A DNA stretch of 64,000 nucleotides, taken from assembly GCF_000524195.1 (NCBI RefSeq), contig NW_020170394.1:638333-702332 (forward strand), in the 5' to 3' direction. The notes below the pieces were generated by a model that made no database searches, was not told where the DNA came from, and saw only the letters and a program-made list of their open reading frames with translations. The first letter of the stretch is position 1; every line of letters starts with the position of its first letter. Below, piece after piece: positions 1 through 12,600 of the stretch. Both the position numbers and the translations under genes were made by a program. This DNA comes from Echinococcus granulosus. Lineage: Eukaryota; Platyhelminthes; Cestoda; Cyclophyllidea; Taeniidae.

Positions 1-2784
1 AAAAATACCACAGGAATGGAGATTTCCTTTCCATGTCTAGTCATTCCTACAAAATGCTTGATATGCATTTATAAGTGTTTTTTTGCCTTGTCGGTGCTAC
101 TTTTTCTCAGCTTTATCAGTAAATCGGTAATGAGTAGTCTTGCAGCAGTTTTCAAACACCTTTACTGCTTTTGCATTTGGTTTTGATAATCTTAAGGAGC
201 GATTAAAATGACCATGAACATGTGACACACCAATACAATTTAGTTTTCTCGCTCCACTTGTCAACTTGAAAGAAAACAGCAATATTTGGTGATGTACCTT
301 AATCCCCAAATTTCTGCCAAGGCTAACTTTTCATTTCTAGAGTGTAATGAAAAGGAACTGAGGGAAGGTAAACTAAGGTACATTGGGTAAAACCTCAAAA
401 AAAGTTCCACAAATATTTACGCGGTAACATGTTGATATTGTGCCCCTTCATGTGGCCGATCCAGCATATGAAGGGGAAGCAAAGCATTTAACTCTTCAGC
501 GTGGTCGAAATCATTTAAAAAGATTTGTTTTACTGGACCTGTGAATTTGCGAATGCAGTGTAGTGATAGGAAATGCATGTCACATAATCCCAGTGGAGCC
601 GTAATGGCATGCAATATTGCAAATCAGCCTAGTGCATGGAAAACTCATAAAAAACGAGTTTCATACTTCTTCGTTCCTACTGTAGAGTTTTTACACTGGT
701 TTTTGGGAGAAAAGAATATTGATTGACTAAGTTTGCATGGTTTATGACAATCCTGCGGTATGAAAATGGACTTCTTCGTGACACCGATCAAGTGAATCAC
801 GACAACACATATAGTGAATTTGATTTAATTGTCCTATAGTTATTTCTATCTCTGCTTTTAGTCAGCTGAAGTTAAAAATAATGCTGGGAGGTGAGTATTC
901 TAGTTTCACACTGCGTGAGCATTCCTGAAATGTTACCCAATCGAGCTGCAGCAGCAACTGTTACACGGGGCGTACTCTATACTCCGTCCATCTAGGAGAC
1001 AAGCCTTTTAGGGCTCCTATAACATTATATCACCGCATGCAAAACACCGTATTTACGTATATGTTGGAGTAAACCTGGATGAAGTGTCTCCTTCGACTTT
1101 CCAAAGAATACCCACCATTTGGCAAAGATGCAATAATGGGTTATCCAGATTGGAAGAGAAACAAATGTGATTGAGAACATATTGTACTATTTACAACACA
1201 TGAATAGAGTTGAACCCATGGTTTCTACAACCTATTTGTTTTCTTTTCATGGATCACTGAAAATATGCTGGAGGCGTTCATCCTAAAATGTAGAAATTAA
1301 TTTTAAATCAGTCATGAGTTAGTTAAATAAATGTCTTGCAGTCTCAAAGGCAAAAATAAAAGAATCTAAAGATGTTGCACTTAGTTCACTTGACACATTT
1401 ACAGCTGGAAACCTTACCGATTTTATTGCAACATTTTACAGTTACTTTACTCGAGTGGAAATACTAAAAAACGCTTGATGGCTAAGTTTGATTAAAAAAA
1501 ATAAAAGCTTAAAATCAAAGCTGACGTCTATAAAGGCACTAAAACTAGTTTCTGAGAATAATTTTAAGTCAAAATTGGGCAAATACTCCTGTACATTTTG
1601 TAAGCCATTTATTATTAGTAAATATTGAAGGTAAATTATGCCATCATGACAACAAAAAATAAAGACGTTTTTTCAACTGCCAGGAAGGATATAAAGGGAG
1701 CGACAAGAAAATACTTGCAAAATACGTATTCATTCATTTTTTATGGTGTTAATCGCGTTCTTCAAATCACGAATTAACGGCTTCATTTCAAATGGCAAAA
1801 CAAAGTCCATGCCTTCCTGCTATGCAAATAATTGCCCGTTGACCAAGATGTAAAAGACAGCGCAACTGTCTGTTGATGCGAAACTCTCAGCAAAGGGTAC
1901 GATTAACCGACGCCCCTTTCCGTTTCTACTAATGGTTGGATCTTTCAACGCTCTACACAGCGTAGTGCTTAAATGCCTAGCATGCAATTATCATTTCCAT
2001 TTAGTATTCACCAGGCTTATCTTACCAGATTCTGTAGTTGTATTTTAAACTTCTTTTTATGAGTGACTTGATAGCTGGCTCATTCATTAGATGGATAGGA
2101 GACCAAAAACAATAAAAAATTTATATCCTTCGATTTTATGCAAGCTTTAATCCAGAAAAAATTGACTAAACACCATAAGTGATTTCATCACAATAGAAAG
2201 TCTTATACCCAAGTGCCACTTTATACAGGGAAGTCATCACCGACATTAAACCGTACTTAAACATGCCGCTTGAGGAGAAGTAGCTCTCCCCACAGCCTGA
2301 AGTGCTATTAAAGAGTAAAAATTTTGTTTGTTATATTATGCAGAGTTCTGCTCATAGTACTGACTGGGTGAATCTAGGCAAACCTCAATGTCCTCCAGTA
2401 AAATTTAATAAAGCGTCGGGATAGGTAAATATTGGCTCTCTCATTAGCATCTCAAAGAAAAACTAAAACTGCATGCACGAGTCAATACTGATGTAGTCAA
2501 AGTGAACCTCTACAATTTATTCACCTCTCTTTAATAACCTCTCAAAGCGCTGCACCTCAGTTCGAGTTTCTCTTAAACCTAGGCAGCCTAGGAATGCCAC
2601 ACCTAAAATACATCCACGCATGCTTGAGATGTCGACATTCCTCTATTCGCGGTGCTACTAGGCTTGTAACCATTTTCGTTTACATGCAAGTGCATGCCTA
2701 AAAGAAGGAATTTTCCTGCGTTGACAGCATGATTATTACTCATCATCTCAAGCATCCTTTCGGGGCTTCCTGGTCTACGCACTC
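1..2784. other. Left-edge region without a recognised gene
   Basis: I see no exon chain or RNA gene here. The only reading frames are short, AT-rich and start or stop at random. The right end is the 3' flank of the minus-strand guanylate kinase gene and contains a candidate polyadenylation signal at 2516-2521. Confidence 0.5.
2516..2521 (-). terminator. Candidate polyadenylation signal of the guanylate kinase gene
   Basis: The minus strand reads AATAAA here, about 265 bases past the proposed stop codon of the guanylate kinase gene. It is the first canonical hexamer I noticed downstream. The assignment rests on position only. Confidence 0.4.
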
Positions 2785-5700
2785 TTAAAAAGCCTAGCAA
2801 AAGGCAAAAAGGATTAAAGTTTAAATTTTCTTACCTTGAGGAAGCAATTTAATGAAAAAGAAAACATAAACCCAATCACACTAACCTGTTGAAGAAGTGA
2901 TTCAATTTCTCTAACTGCAGCATCGAGGTCTTCATTTGTGACAACCTTTTTAAATATTTCCTCATCAAGAGCTTGAAAAGACAACAGACTTATTCTGGTG
3001 GTTGTCTTCCAAGTACGTTTTAACGGCTAGCTACTTACCGTACTGCATCTCATGATGTGCTATTGCCAGCCGCTGTAAAATGTGCTCCTCCGACTCAACC
3101 GAATGCGTACGAAGTCTCTTCTCCTGAATGCACAAAATACTTGCCATTATCTTCTGTATAACTCTGATCAGCAAGTAAAACAAAGTGCTACACTTCATCT
3201 TTCACGCATTCAACGTGTGCCTCTTTTAGCGTATAAAAGCAAAGCTAATATTTTGGCGAAATAGCTACCAAGTTATGGTAAGACTGCTGACAAACTCGAG
3301 TGGAAAGATTCATAAAAAGAATACTTTCTGCGATAGAGGGAAACTACCGGAATTTCACTGCAGGTGACTGAGTAAAGGGAAGAAGAAGGTGTTGATGGCT
3401 GCATTTGGTCAGTTGGGTTTGATTAATACTTATTAAACTCAATTGTAAAACACCCTGGAAAGCAGGCAGACTCCCAAAGGCCTTATTAATTACATTTGAA
3501 CTCATGAAGTAATAAGTGCTTGATTTTCACTAAAATTCCTTCCTAAAACCTTACAAGAACTGCGTAGTTCCTTGGTCGGATGAAAACGTAAATGGGGTGA
3601 ATCTCCGTTTTCCTTATCTGCTCCACACCCTGTGTATCCAACTCGAAAATGCAAACTTTGCCCGCTTGAATGACTTTCTCCATTTGTATTTTGCTATAGA
3701 AAAGATGCACAAGCTGCTTTATCCCCTGTGTACTCTCTTCATTGTTAAAGAGATACTTGCATTTTTCCCCATTACTTACCTATTGTTATGCCAAAGCAAA
3801 TATCGTGGAGGGCAATATCCGCCGCTTTATATATATTTTAATTATTGCTATCTTAGTAAATACAAATTATATAAGTTTTCACCGTAAAATAAGGCCAAAT
3901 AAGTCCAGCCAAGGGAATTTTTAGTACCAATTTCACCCAAACCATACATTAACCACCTAAGCTCTAATTCCGCATTACCGTCTTGGTTGGATGCATTTCA
4001 GAAGGGCCAATAAACTTTCCTTCGATATTTATTTGCGGATGCAAACACAATTTATAGCTTGGCTGATTTGCTCAGCTATGAATAATAAATTAAGTACGTA
4101 TTAGAAATATGCACTCACTAGAGTCGGTCTTAACTTCTACTTTACGTGAAGTAAACACAAAAATCACCTAAAATTTTCCCAAAAATTTAGAACGTGTCAA
4201 AAAATTGATGAATATTTATTGCTGACAATGCTGCAGACAGCCACAAGAGGAGTTTGACTTTCGATTGGATGGCGGGGAATTCACTGGATGGGAATTTCTG
4301 AGGTAGAATTCGAAAACCATGCCTTTAACCCCCTATTCAAATTCTACATATTAAACCGAAGACAAGAAAACGTACCAGCCAATTTAGTTTACTTGATTAA
4401 TGAAGAATTTAGGCTACAATATCAATATTTTCACTTTGGGCACATTTATGCCACCACCAATGCATGTCACCCATTAAGGAAAGGAAATCAGATACTTGGT
4501 TGGCTTTTGTTCTTGGACGGAAGAGGAGAATTAAAAACCGGGAACAGTTTTATTACATTCAAAATGTATTAAACTGAGGTGACAAAGGCGCCCGTAAGAT
4601 AGTACCTAATTTTTCTTTATTAATATTGACATTTGAGGACTTTAATTTTCCGCGAATCATTATCTATTAAAGTAAGTCGTTTTTGTTGGAATGTGACCCT
4701 CATAGCTTGTATGTGACGGGTAAACTGGCACATGCGTATAGAAGCAGATATGACCATAGTCAAATGTTGAAAAACAGGTTCGGTTGGAACGCCAGGTCTG
4801 TTAGAGCACACGATGAAAGTAGTGCCGACGAGCACAACCAGTAGAGAGGCAGAAGCAGACTGACGGTGACTGAGTTTCTACTAAACGACATGGATATTGC
4901 CCAATGCAATTTTTATTTGGAGGCTTAGTTCACCAAATAAGTGCACTGGTATAATTTATACAAAATTCCAGGCAAATATTCTTCTGCACTATGTTGAGGT
5001 ACATCATTTTAAGGATCACGTCTCACCTTTAAAGTAATTTCCTGATCCCATTGCTGAGTTTGGGGATCGACAGGCCTTAATCTTACGGGTTAAATGAAGT
5101 ACTCCAACAGCTGGCATTTAAACATTTCCTACTGAAGATCTCTTTCGGGCTGAATTAATATATAATCACAGCTTTCTAGGCCATAACGACTTCTGACCAA
5201 AATATATTATAACTTCATAATTATAGTATCCGAAATGTGCTTGCAAAGGAACTGCAATTAACGGCCAAAGGTGGTTGATAGTTAATTTGTTTGAAAGCAA
5301 GCCTTAAAGCAGCTCTCATTATAGCTTATCATAGTTCAGCGTCAGTTGTATGCGGCACAGAGAAAAAGGCTTTCCTATTTAATCATAAAATGCCATCGTA
5401 CTAGTGCCTCACGCATAAACATAAAGTCATTCACTACTCTCACAAATTCCCTAATCAACCAAGCTCAGTATGGCATGAATATAGCTACCTATTTACGATT
5501 CAGTCACCTGAATCAAGCAGATGTGCTGCGTTTGCCTATAATACAAAAGTGCAACTTTGTGATAGTCGGGTCACACCGTAACGTTTTTATCCCATAATTG
5601 TTTTATTGCTAAATGAAATCTTTCCAAGAATTTATTGAGCACCTACACATCAACTTATGTTAGCTGTTCCATACTACCTATCTCTGGCTTTAGGAAGGTT

Positions 5701-8700
5701 CATAACAAAGGTTTTCAAGTTCACTTCAGCATGCTGCTTTCGTGACAGAACGTACATTTACATTCAACGTTTTATACGGAGAACTTCTCCGTGTGGTGAT
5801 GAAAGTGTGCGTGCGGGAGTTTCACTTTTTTACTTTCCAAAGCAAAAGAAAGAGGAAAATAACCGCACCTCTTTACCTTAAAAACCAATTTAACGGAGGA
5901 TCGTGAAGATACGGTTCACATTTAATAATATAGGAATGGGGAAAATACTGGTTTGAAGAAACTAAATTATAAGGAAAAGTTGATTATTTTATTGAGGTTT
6001 TTTAGAAATAGTGTAAAAACAAAAAAACATGGGAACTTGAGCTTGGAAATGCAAACTGTGTATTTTTCTAGGACCAAGATTATTTGCAGCTGGGAGGTGA
6101 AATCTCCCCTTAAGTTTGCGGCTTTTATAAACAGTTAACATTTCCTTCAATGGGTGCAAATATTTGGCAGGGCTGAGCTGACTCATTAAACGCTGGTTTT
6201 GCCCTAAGTGCGTTCAATTTCTCGCGTTTCCGCTCTATGGAGGACAAAACGACGGCAACAACAACCCTTCCTAGGATTTATTTTAAAAGTTCTGTTCAAA
6301 GCATTTTCCGTTTGGTAAAAACTTCTCCTTGGTAGGTTATAAGTTGTTTAATGGAATTTGAGAGCTTTAATGCGCTCCACTTTAGTGCGCAACAACAACA
6401 ACAGCTACTAATGCCACAAATCGGGCTTACCTTGTACCATAATAGTTTCCCGAAAATACCGCGTACTCAACAAATTCATTCCTTTTTATAGCCGCTTGAA
6501 ACTCATCTTTAGTAACGAAAATGTAGTCTAAAACACAGAAACTCGACACTTCTTAGCCTGCTATTCTTATGTTAAGAAAAAGTGTATCTTGGAGTTCTGC
6601 TTCCTAACCGTTCGTAATAATTAGTAATGGGATACCAAATAAGGCTTGGACACCTCTCCCAGCAATGATTCTAAATGTCACGCGAGAGGGATTTGCCCAC
6701 TTTTTCCTCTAAAATCCGCCCAAGATTTATTTAAGCGGTTGATAGGAGGGGTGAACATCATGACAGGTGAGTCTTTTCAGTAATGTACCTTCATCCGTGC
6801 TTCAAGACAGGTGAATTGACAACCAAAGACGTGTTGATTAAGTGCAGACATTTGCACTTCTAAATTATGATATTTCACTGTTACCGTTACTTGGCAACTT
6901 GGAGTTTAGAGCTTTGAAAAACAATAACTGTGGCGCTGCCCGACTGAAGAATAATTTTACGATTTCCTATTACTTATAATTAGCAAACTTCCTATTTTTC
7001 CCCTTTTTGTTGTTTCGAAGTAAATATGAAGCATACCTTTCCCATCTATCTCATAGGGTCTTCTTTGACGAGTGGTGTCTAAAACAAACATTTAGCAAGG
7101 AGTAGTTAACTTTTAAATTTGGTTACATTTGATGACTACGCATGTTTTGGGCCGTTATCAATGAGGGACTGACGTACGGGCCTTCTTGTTACAAGCCTAA
7201 ATGAAGGATACACCTGAAGATTTGGGTGACAATGTCACCATGTCTTCATAAGCTTTCTGTCATAAAAAACTACCTGTTTATCAATGGCTACTCAATCCAT
7301 ACCGTGTAATAGGTGTCATGAAAAGTAGTTTGAGTGGACATTTCAACGGGGAAATTGGGTAATTTTGAGGGAAATGGGTTTTAAATGATAAGCTTAAGGA
7401 TTTTATGGTGCACTGCAAATATACGTTGAACCATAATTTGTACATCTTAGGACTGACCTATGAATGAGACTTACGGGAGATGCAGACTTGAAATATATCT
7501 GGATTCCTCAGGAGAAGTCTTTCAATTATGCTACTTTTTCCTGATCCAGAAGGACCACAGATTACTAGAGGCACTGCTTTGGAGGATGTAGGTCCTACAA
7601 AATTAAACATCAAATTGGGAATTTATTTTCACAAAGTGTAATGCAATTCAGTAACCTCGGAGGCACTAAAGGGGAAGTGCTGTTGCTGTTATTCGGTCTG
7701 TAAGAGAGTACGTGGGTGCGTAAGAAGAAAAGCTAAAGCTGAATTTATGAGTAAAGGAGTCAGTAAAGAGGATCACAAATATATGACTAAACTGGAAAAG
7801 GATCATGAGTGGCTCATATTAACGGCAAAATAACACAAGAAGGGGTGGTAAATAAGAACGTTGCAAATAGAAATATTGACGTAATCTATTTCCAGAAATT
7901 GAGTTTAACCGAACGAGACATTGGTACATGGTTCGCTCATTCTGCTTATTATTTTATGCTATTACAATGTTTTGGAGAATGGTACAACCTCTAACTAATG
8001 GGCTCATTGTAGCAATCGACTCGTACCGGTTTAATAAAAGTCAAAAATACTACTTTATGCATAGACATGTTATATAAGATTAAATTTCACAAATATTCTT
8101 AAGACAGTGCAAGGTATGGCGTTTCCTCCAGAGCCACATTTTAAAGTAAAAATTTATATCTTCTGAGCCTGTGCTTTATGACTAATCGTTGAAGATGATG
8201 ATGCATCGCGTGAACACTAACTGCAGGGAAAATCCCATGTTGTCGCTTTGGTCTCCGCTTTAATTGTTGATTTGCTAAAGCATGGCCTCAAGCTTACGGT
8301 CAACTGACTCAAAAGACATTCAATTTCCAAAATTAGGCCTTTTAAGAGTGAATAAAGTTGCCGAATGTGCTTGCTGTGTGAGTATTATTTCGTTCACATT
8401 AATTCACACAATCTCCTGCCGGCAATAGAGGCGGATTGAAAATGAGTCCTGCCAGGAAAAAGTGGATTACGTTAGACCACATCAATAGCTTAGGCAAATC
8501 TGTTGAATTAGTTTGCGCTATCGTCGTAAATAAAAGCCTCGATCGTGGTTAAAATAAGTGAGATTTTAGACATTTCGAAGTGTCAATCAGGTAGGTAAAT
8601 CAAGCAATGCCTAGAAGCCAACAACTTTCTCGCAGATCTCCTCAAACCGCCCCTCAAGTGATGGTATTTGATGCAAAGATATATATTTCAACTGACAGTG

Positions 8701-9609
8701 AATTTTGAAGAGCGTTCCCGCGCAGTAGATATGCAAGGTTATTCTGGAGTAGACCAAGTTACCGGCATCCACTGGACAGCTTATAACTCACTTTTATGCC
8801 ATTTATCCGAGTTTCAGATCAAGTTAATGTCATGCACAACTTTCTGATTTTTTAATCAAGAAACATACACCCGTACTTACGTTGCCACACTTTGTGCCAC
8901 ACTGGCTGATCCAAATTTTCCCGTAGGTCTTCCAGCATTGCAATAGTAATGCTGACCTCCCACTTTCTTAGTAGCTTTCAACATACCTAATCTGCTGATG
9001 CACAAGAGATTACCGAAATGTTAAGTTTAAAATACTTTGATGCAGATACATGAAACACTAAATAAATCCAGACGTTAGAACTAAACATCTAATTGTTTTT
9101 GCGCAAAATATATCGAAAATGTGGTCCTAAATTCCGCAGAATCCAAATTCACCAATAGCCAGTCCCTGAACTCATTAAAATTTGCTCACCTCTCGTACAA
9201 TTTCCATTTGTACCAGTATGTCTTGTGTGCCTCATTAGCCAAGGGTACCACCTCATCAATGATCAGCAAGTAGAGTGCCCAAAACACTGACATCGCGCAC
9301 AAAACTAGTAAGTAGTTGCTACAATGCTTCGTTCTTGTTGAGATTCTTCCTCTGAGTCAACGTTCAGGCTAAGCTCAAACGCAGCTTCATAAATTTTTAT
9401 TGCAGTGTAACTTCCCATGACTTAAGCTAACTTTTAGCAAAGGAGATCCTATTATAAAGACTTAAAATACAGGACCGTCAACCATGCATTTGAGCGCATG
9501 CCAACACCATAACAGAGGGTATTGCTAATGGTAGCTAGCAGTACTTACCTACAATCGCTTCTCTGCAGGGTGGTGATTCTTCACGAGTGGCAGATGTTTC
9601 CGAAAACAT
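2785..9609 (-). CDS. GUK1: Guanylate kinase (GUK1 family)
   Basis: Guanylate kinase phosphorylates GMP or dGMP to GDP or dGDP with ATP, normally in the cytosol. Core exons on the minus strand are 7594-7475, 7078-7037, 6527-6431, 3693-3555, 3123-3039, 2971-2886 and a short last exon 2793-2785. All splice phases agree. The first core exon carries the P-loop GPSGSGKSS. The next exons give TTRQRRP, a GMP-site stretch ending VFSGNYYGTS, then ELDTQGV, PIYVFIRP and RLRTHSVESEE, all in family order. The predicted start is ATG at 9607-9609 in exon 9609-9549, ending in phase 1 like the first core exon; that joining gives 212 residues, close to the human enzyme. Two further minus-strand exons (9304-9190, 8966-8881) lie in the long intron, are also phase-compatible and would add a membrane segment (279 residues in all). 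The core is firm; the 5' structure and the two-residue last exon are less sure. Confidence 0.9.
8881..9304 (-). other. Two exon-like segments encoding a hydrophobic segment, inside the guanylate kinase 5' intron
   Basis: Segments 9304-9190 and 8966-8881 on the minus strand each have an AG acceptor and a good donor (GTGAGC and GTAAGT). The first encodes a hydrophobic stretch (MSVFWALYLLII) followed by a charged and aromatic-rich stretch (KTYWYKWKLYER). The second encodes an amphipathic stretch including IAMLEDLRENLDQPVW. Their phases run 1-2-1, so the pair (201 bases) fits between the candidate first exon and the P-loop exon without breaking frame. They may be an optional cassette of the guanylate kinase, or part of a separate small membrane protein whose other exons I did not find. 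I do not recognise the sequence. Confidence 0.5.
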
Positions 9610-12600
9610 TCTTGCAGTAAATTTAGTGACACTCTTCAGGCTAATGCAATTCTGTGGCAAGTTTCTTCAGCGTTGGTCGAGTCCACTTAGAAGAAACAAC
9701 CAATCAGAATCCAAAAATGGCAGCCAATTAGCCAATGATAATCCGAGCTTGATTTTGCCTTTAGGGGAAGAGAAAGAAGTCACGATGGCTTTTTAACTCC
9801 TAAATTATTTAACTACTCGTCAAAGCGCATGTTTTCAGCATGAAGGTAGGGTATGGTCGGGAAAATTCAGATCAATGTGCAAACTTAAGATGAAGATGAA
9901 GTAAACTTCTAGCCCAAAGTTCTTCGAATCTGAATTTATTTGAAGGGAAAAATCTAATAGAAAAAGGATCTTAGGTACAATGAACTAGTGCAGATTTTCC
10001 AAGCCCTAGTTAAACTTACTTCAGCTTATCGTTTCTTGATCCCGTGTAGATTTTACTAAGTTAAATATTTAGATGCACACAATATTGAATAACAGGAATG
10101 CTTTGTTATCTGCTCGATTAAGTTAAACATTCTTAACGGTAGTTGGGCTTTAGATGAAAGGACAGTAGACGAGCTTGAAGTATTTCCATCCTAGTATACA
10201 AGTGGGAGAAATTAATGTTGGAAAAGGGACTGAATTCCATAAAACGTTACTTCCATTTCATACTGCGAGCACTCGTAGAGGATATTTTCAACGAGAAGTA
10301 TTTCGCCGAGCGTAAGCCAACAGAATTTGCTTAATGCCGGAATAAAGACTATTTTTTCAGTTAATTTAAGAGCCGTGACCTCAGCGTTGGAAACTGGTAG
10401 CTTATTTATGGAAGCAATATCGCCACCACAAGAACAGTAAGGGGATGTGGCGGTGAGAACAGCGGTAACAATGATTGCCTTGCCATTTTGGATTGGTTTA
10501 TTGAAAATAACTGCAATTTAATAACAAACATATGCCAATTATGTATTACAGAAGTTTCAGATCTTTTTAAGACACCGTGGCTGATGACAAATTCATGGCA
10601 CAGAGAGCTCATGAACTGTTCGGATAGTATCTACTGACAAGTTGCAATCAAGAATACAAGCAGTTATAAAAGTGACAAGAATATAAATTAGAGTGCAGAC
10701 CTTCTCTTTGATTAGTAACAGCTGGTCTACTGAGTGCCTACTTATGATAGTTTATAGGATAAACCCGTTAGAATGGCCACAAAACTACAGGAATTATTAG
10801 AACGAAACATAACAAGACAAAGAATTAGAAGCTCATGCATTCAAACAGCACAGGAATTAACTAAGTAGTTATAGGGTACCAAAACAATAGCGAGGATGAA
10901 AGAATAAAGCAAATGTTAATTATACCCTCCACAATGATCCACGGTTTCCACAAGCCAAGGATCGGAGGTCTAAAAGTGCATCAGTACTATGCTAGTGTAT
11001 TAATTTCATTGTCAAAAAAACTTTAGAGGCTTGAACACTACGTATACAATGAACTAAACACTTAAGAAGCTATTGCTACATCTGATATGTCTTCATCTTT
11101 CCATGCACTTCGTGTGGATTATGTGCTCATTCATAGAGGTAGTAAAATTGCCTGTAAACGATATTGTTTATCTAACAATGAGCTCCAAGGTACAATTGGG
11201 ATTTTGATACGACATTCATGTTAGCATTCGGATATGACAGACGGGAACGTACTCAAGGAGACTGCTCAGAAAGCAGCAATTAAAGTTGCCTCAGGCGACT
11301 GAAGCTAATTCATTGTCAACTTGTCCAGGTAAAATAAAATTTGATGTCCTTCTTAGGCAAATGTTATGCATTAAGTAAACGTCGATTTCCCATTAATTAT
11401 TAACATCTGCTTTCAGAAGTCCATGCAAAACACACTGATCTGTCTAAAGAGATGGAATTTAAAGCTTCGATTTAGTAGTCTCGCCAGTGTAGCCAGCTAA
11501 CAAGCTTTGCAGACATCTACCTCATTGATTAGTTAGGGGATACGAAAATGAAAGCTAAGCAATTTTGATACGACCTTTGCCGTTTTTTCTATGTTAACGC
11601 CTTATTAACGGCGCTTTGACTCATTGGCTGCCCTGTGGAATCACTTTGCAGATTTTATTGTTGTTGCGCTCGGCGGCAGCGAAAAAATGAGCCGTGTATT
11701 CAAAAAAAGATCGTGCAAATGGTTCAGATGGCTGCATGAAAATTATGGAGTTAGGGATTTCAATTAAAAGGCACAGCATGTACTGCCTTACATGTGACGG
11801 TTTCTAAGCGATTTTGCAGCCTACTAAATAGGCTTTAACAATGACATCAAAATGACCTATTAACTAACAAAATATGCATTTGGCGATTTCTCAGTTCAGT
11901 TTCAGTCCCTTGATTGAGTTTATACTTTCTGAAGTTCTAAGCCGTGCCCCTCACATTCCATGGCCCATAGAAAGCGTGCTCTCATTGAAACGGGATTACA
12001 ACGTGTTTATTTTTACATCACTAGATAAAATAAGGAGCCTTTAGCGGTCCAAAGGATCCACCATAAAGTGCGCATATTTTAATTATTTCTCACCAAGGTC
12101 AAAGTTAATTGACTCTAAACACATCCATATTTCTTCATAACTTCTAAATCTTCGTTAAAAACGATAGGGTTAACAGCTCAATGACAACTTCGATTGTTTA
12201 TTATTATCTATGTCTTCAAAATATTTCCCATCCTCGATCAATGCTTTTATGCTTCTTTCAGCCCTCAGTTTATCGTCAAGGCAGCAGATCACATAATTTT
12301 ATTTCCACCTTCTTCTGTTTGTCGAACGAAGGAAAAGTCATTCTTTACTAGGTTATAAATGTAATATCCTTGAGAGTGCAGCAATAGCGGAGCACGTAGA
12401 CCGACGTTCTATACTATGGCTATCAAGAGACGTCTTGGATCAGCTGCAGGCTTCTTTGATACTCAGATTGAAGCTTTGTGGATTAGTTTCGTTTTCCAGC
12501 TCACGATGGAGCTAAAGTACACAAAGTGATTTTTAGTCAAATTTCGCAAATATAGGAATTGAGAAATGGCAGATGAGAAAGTTGTGCAGATAATTTTATG

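Noticed and set aside
4288..4572. Plus-strand 94-codon frame within the guanylate kinase gene.
   Set aside because: It lies in an intron, has no motif or flanking signals and is of a length expected by chance.
8608..8688. Minus-strand segment ending in EGRFEEICEKVVGF and a stop, looking like a last exon for the membrane-segment exons.
   Set aside because: It is open only in phase 0, whereas the preceding exon (8966-8881) ends in phase 1, and the required frame soon hits a stop.
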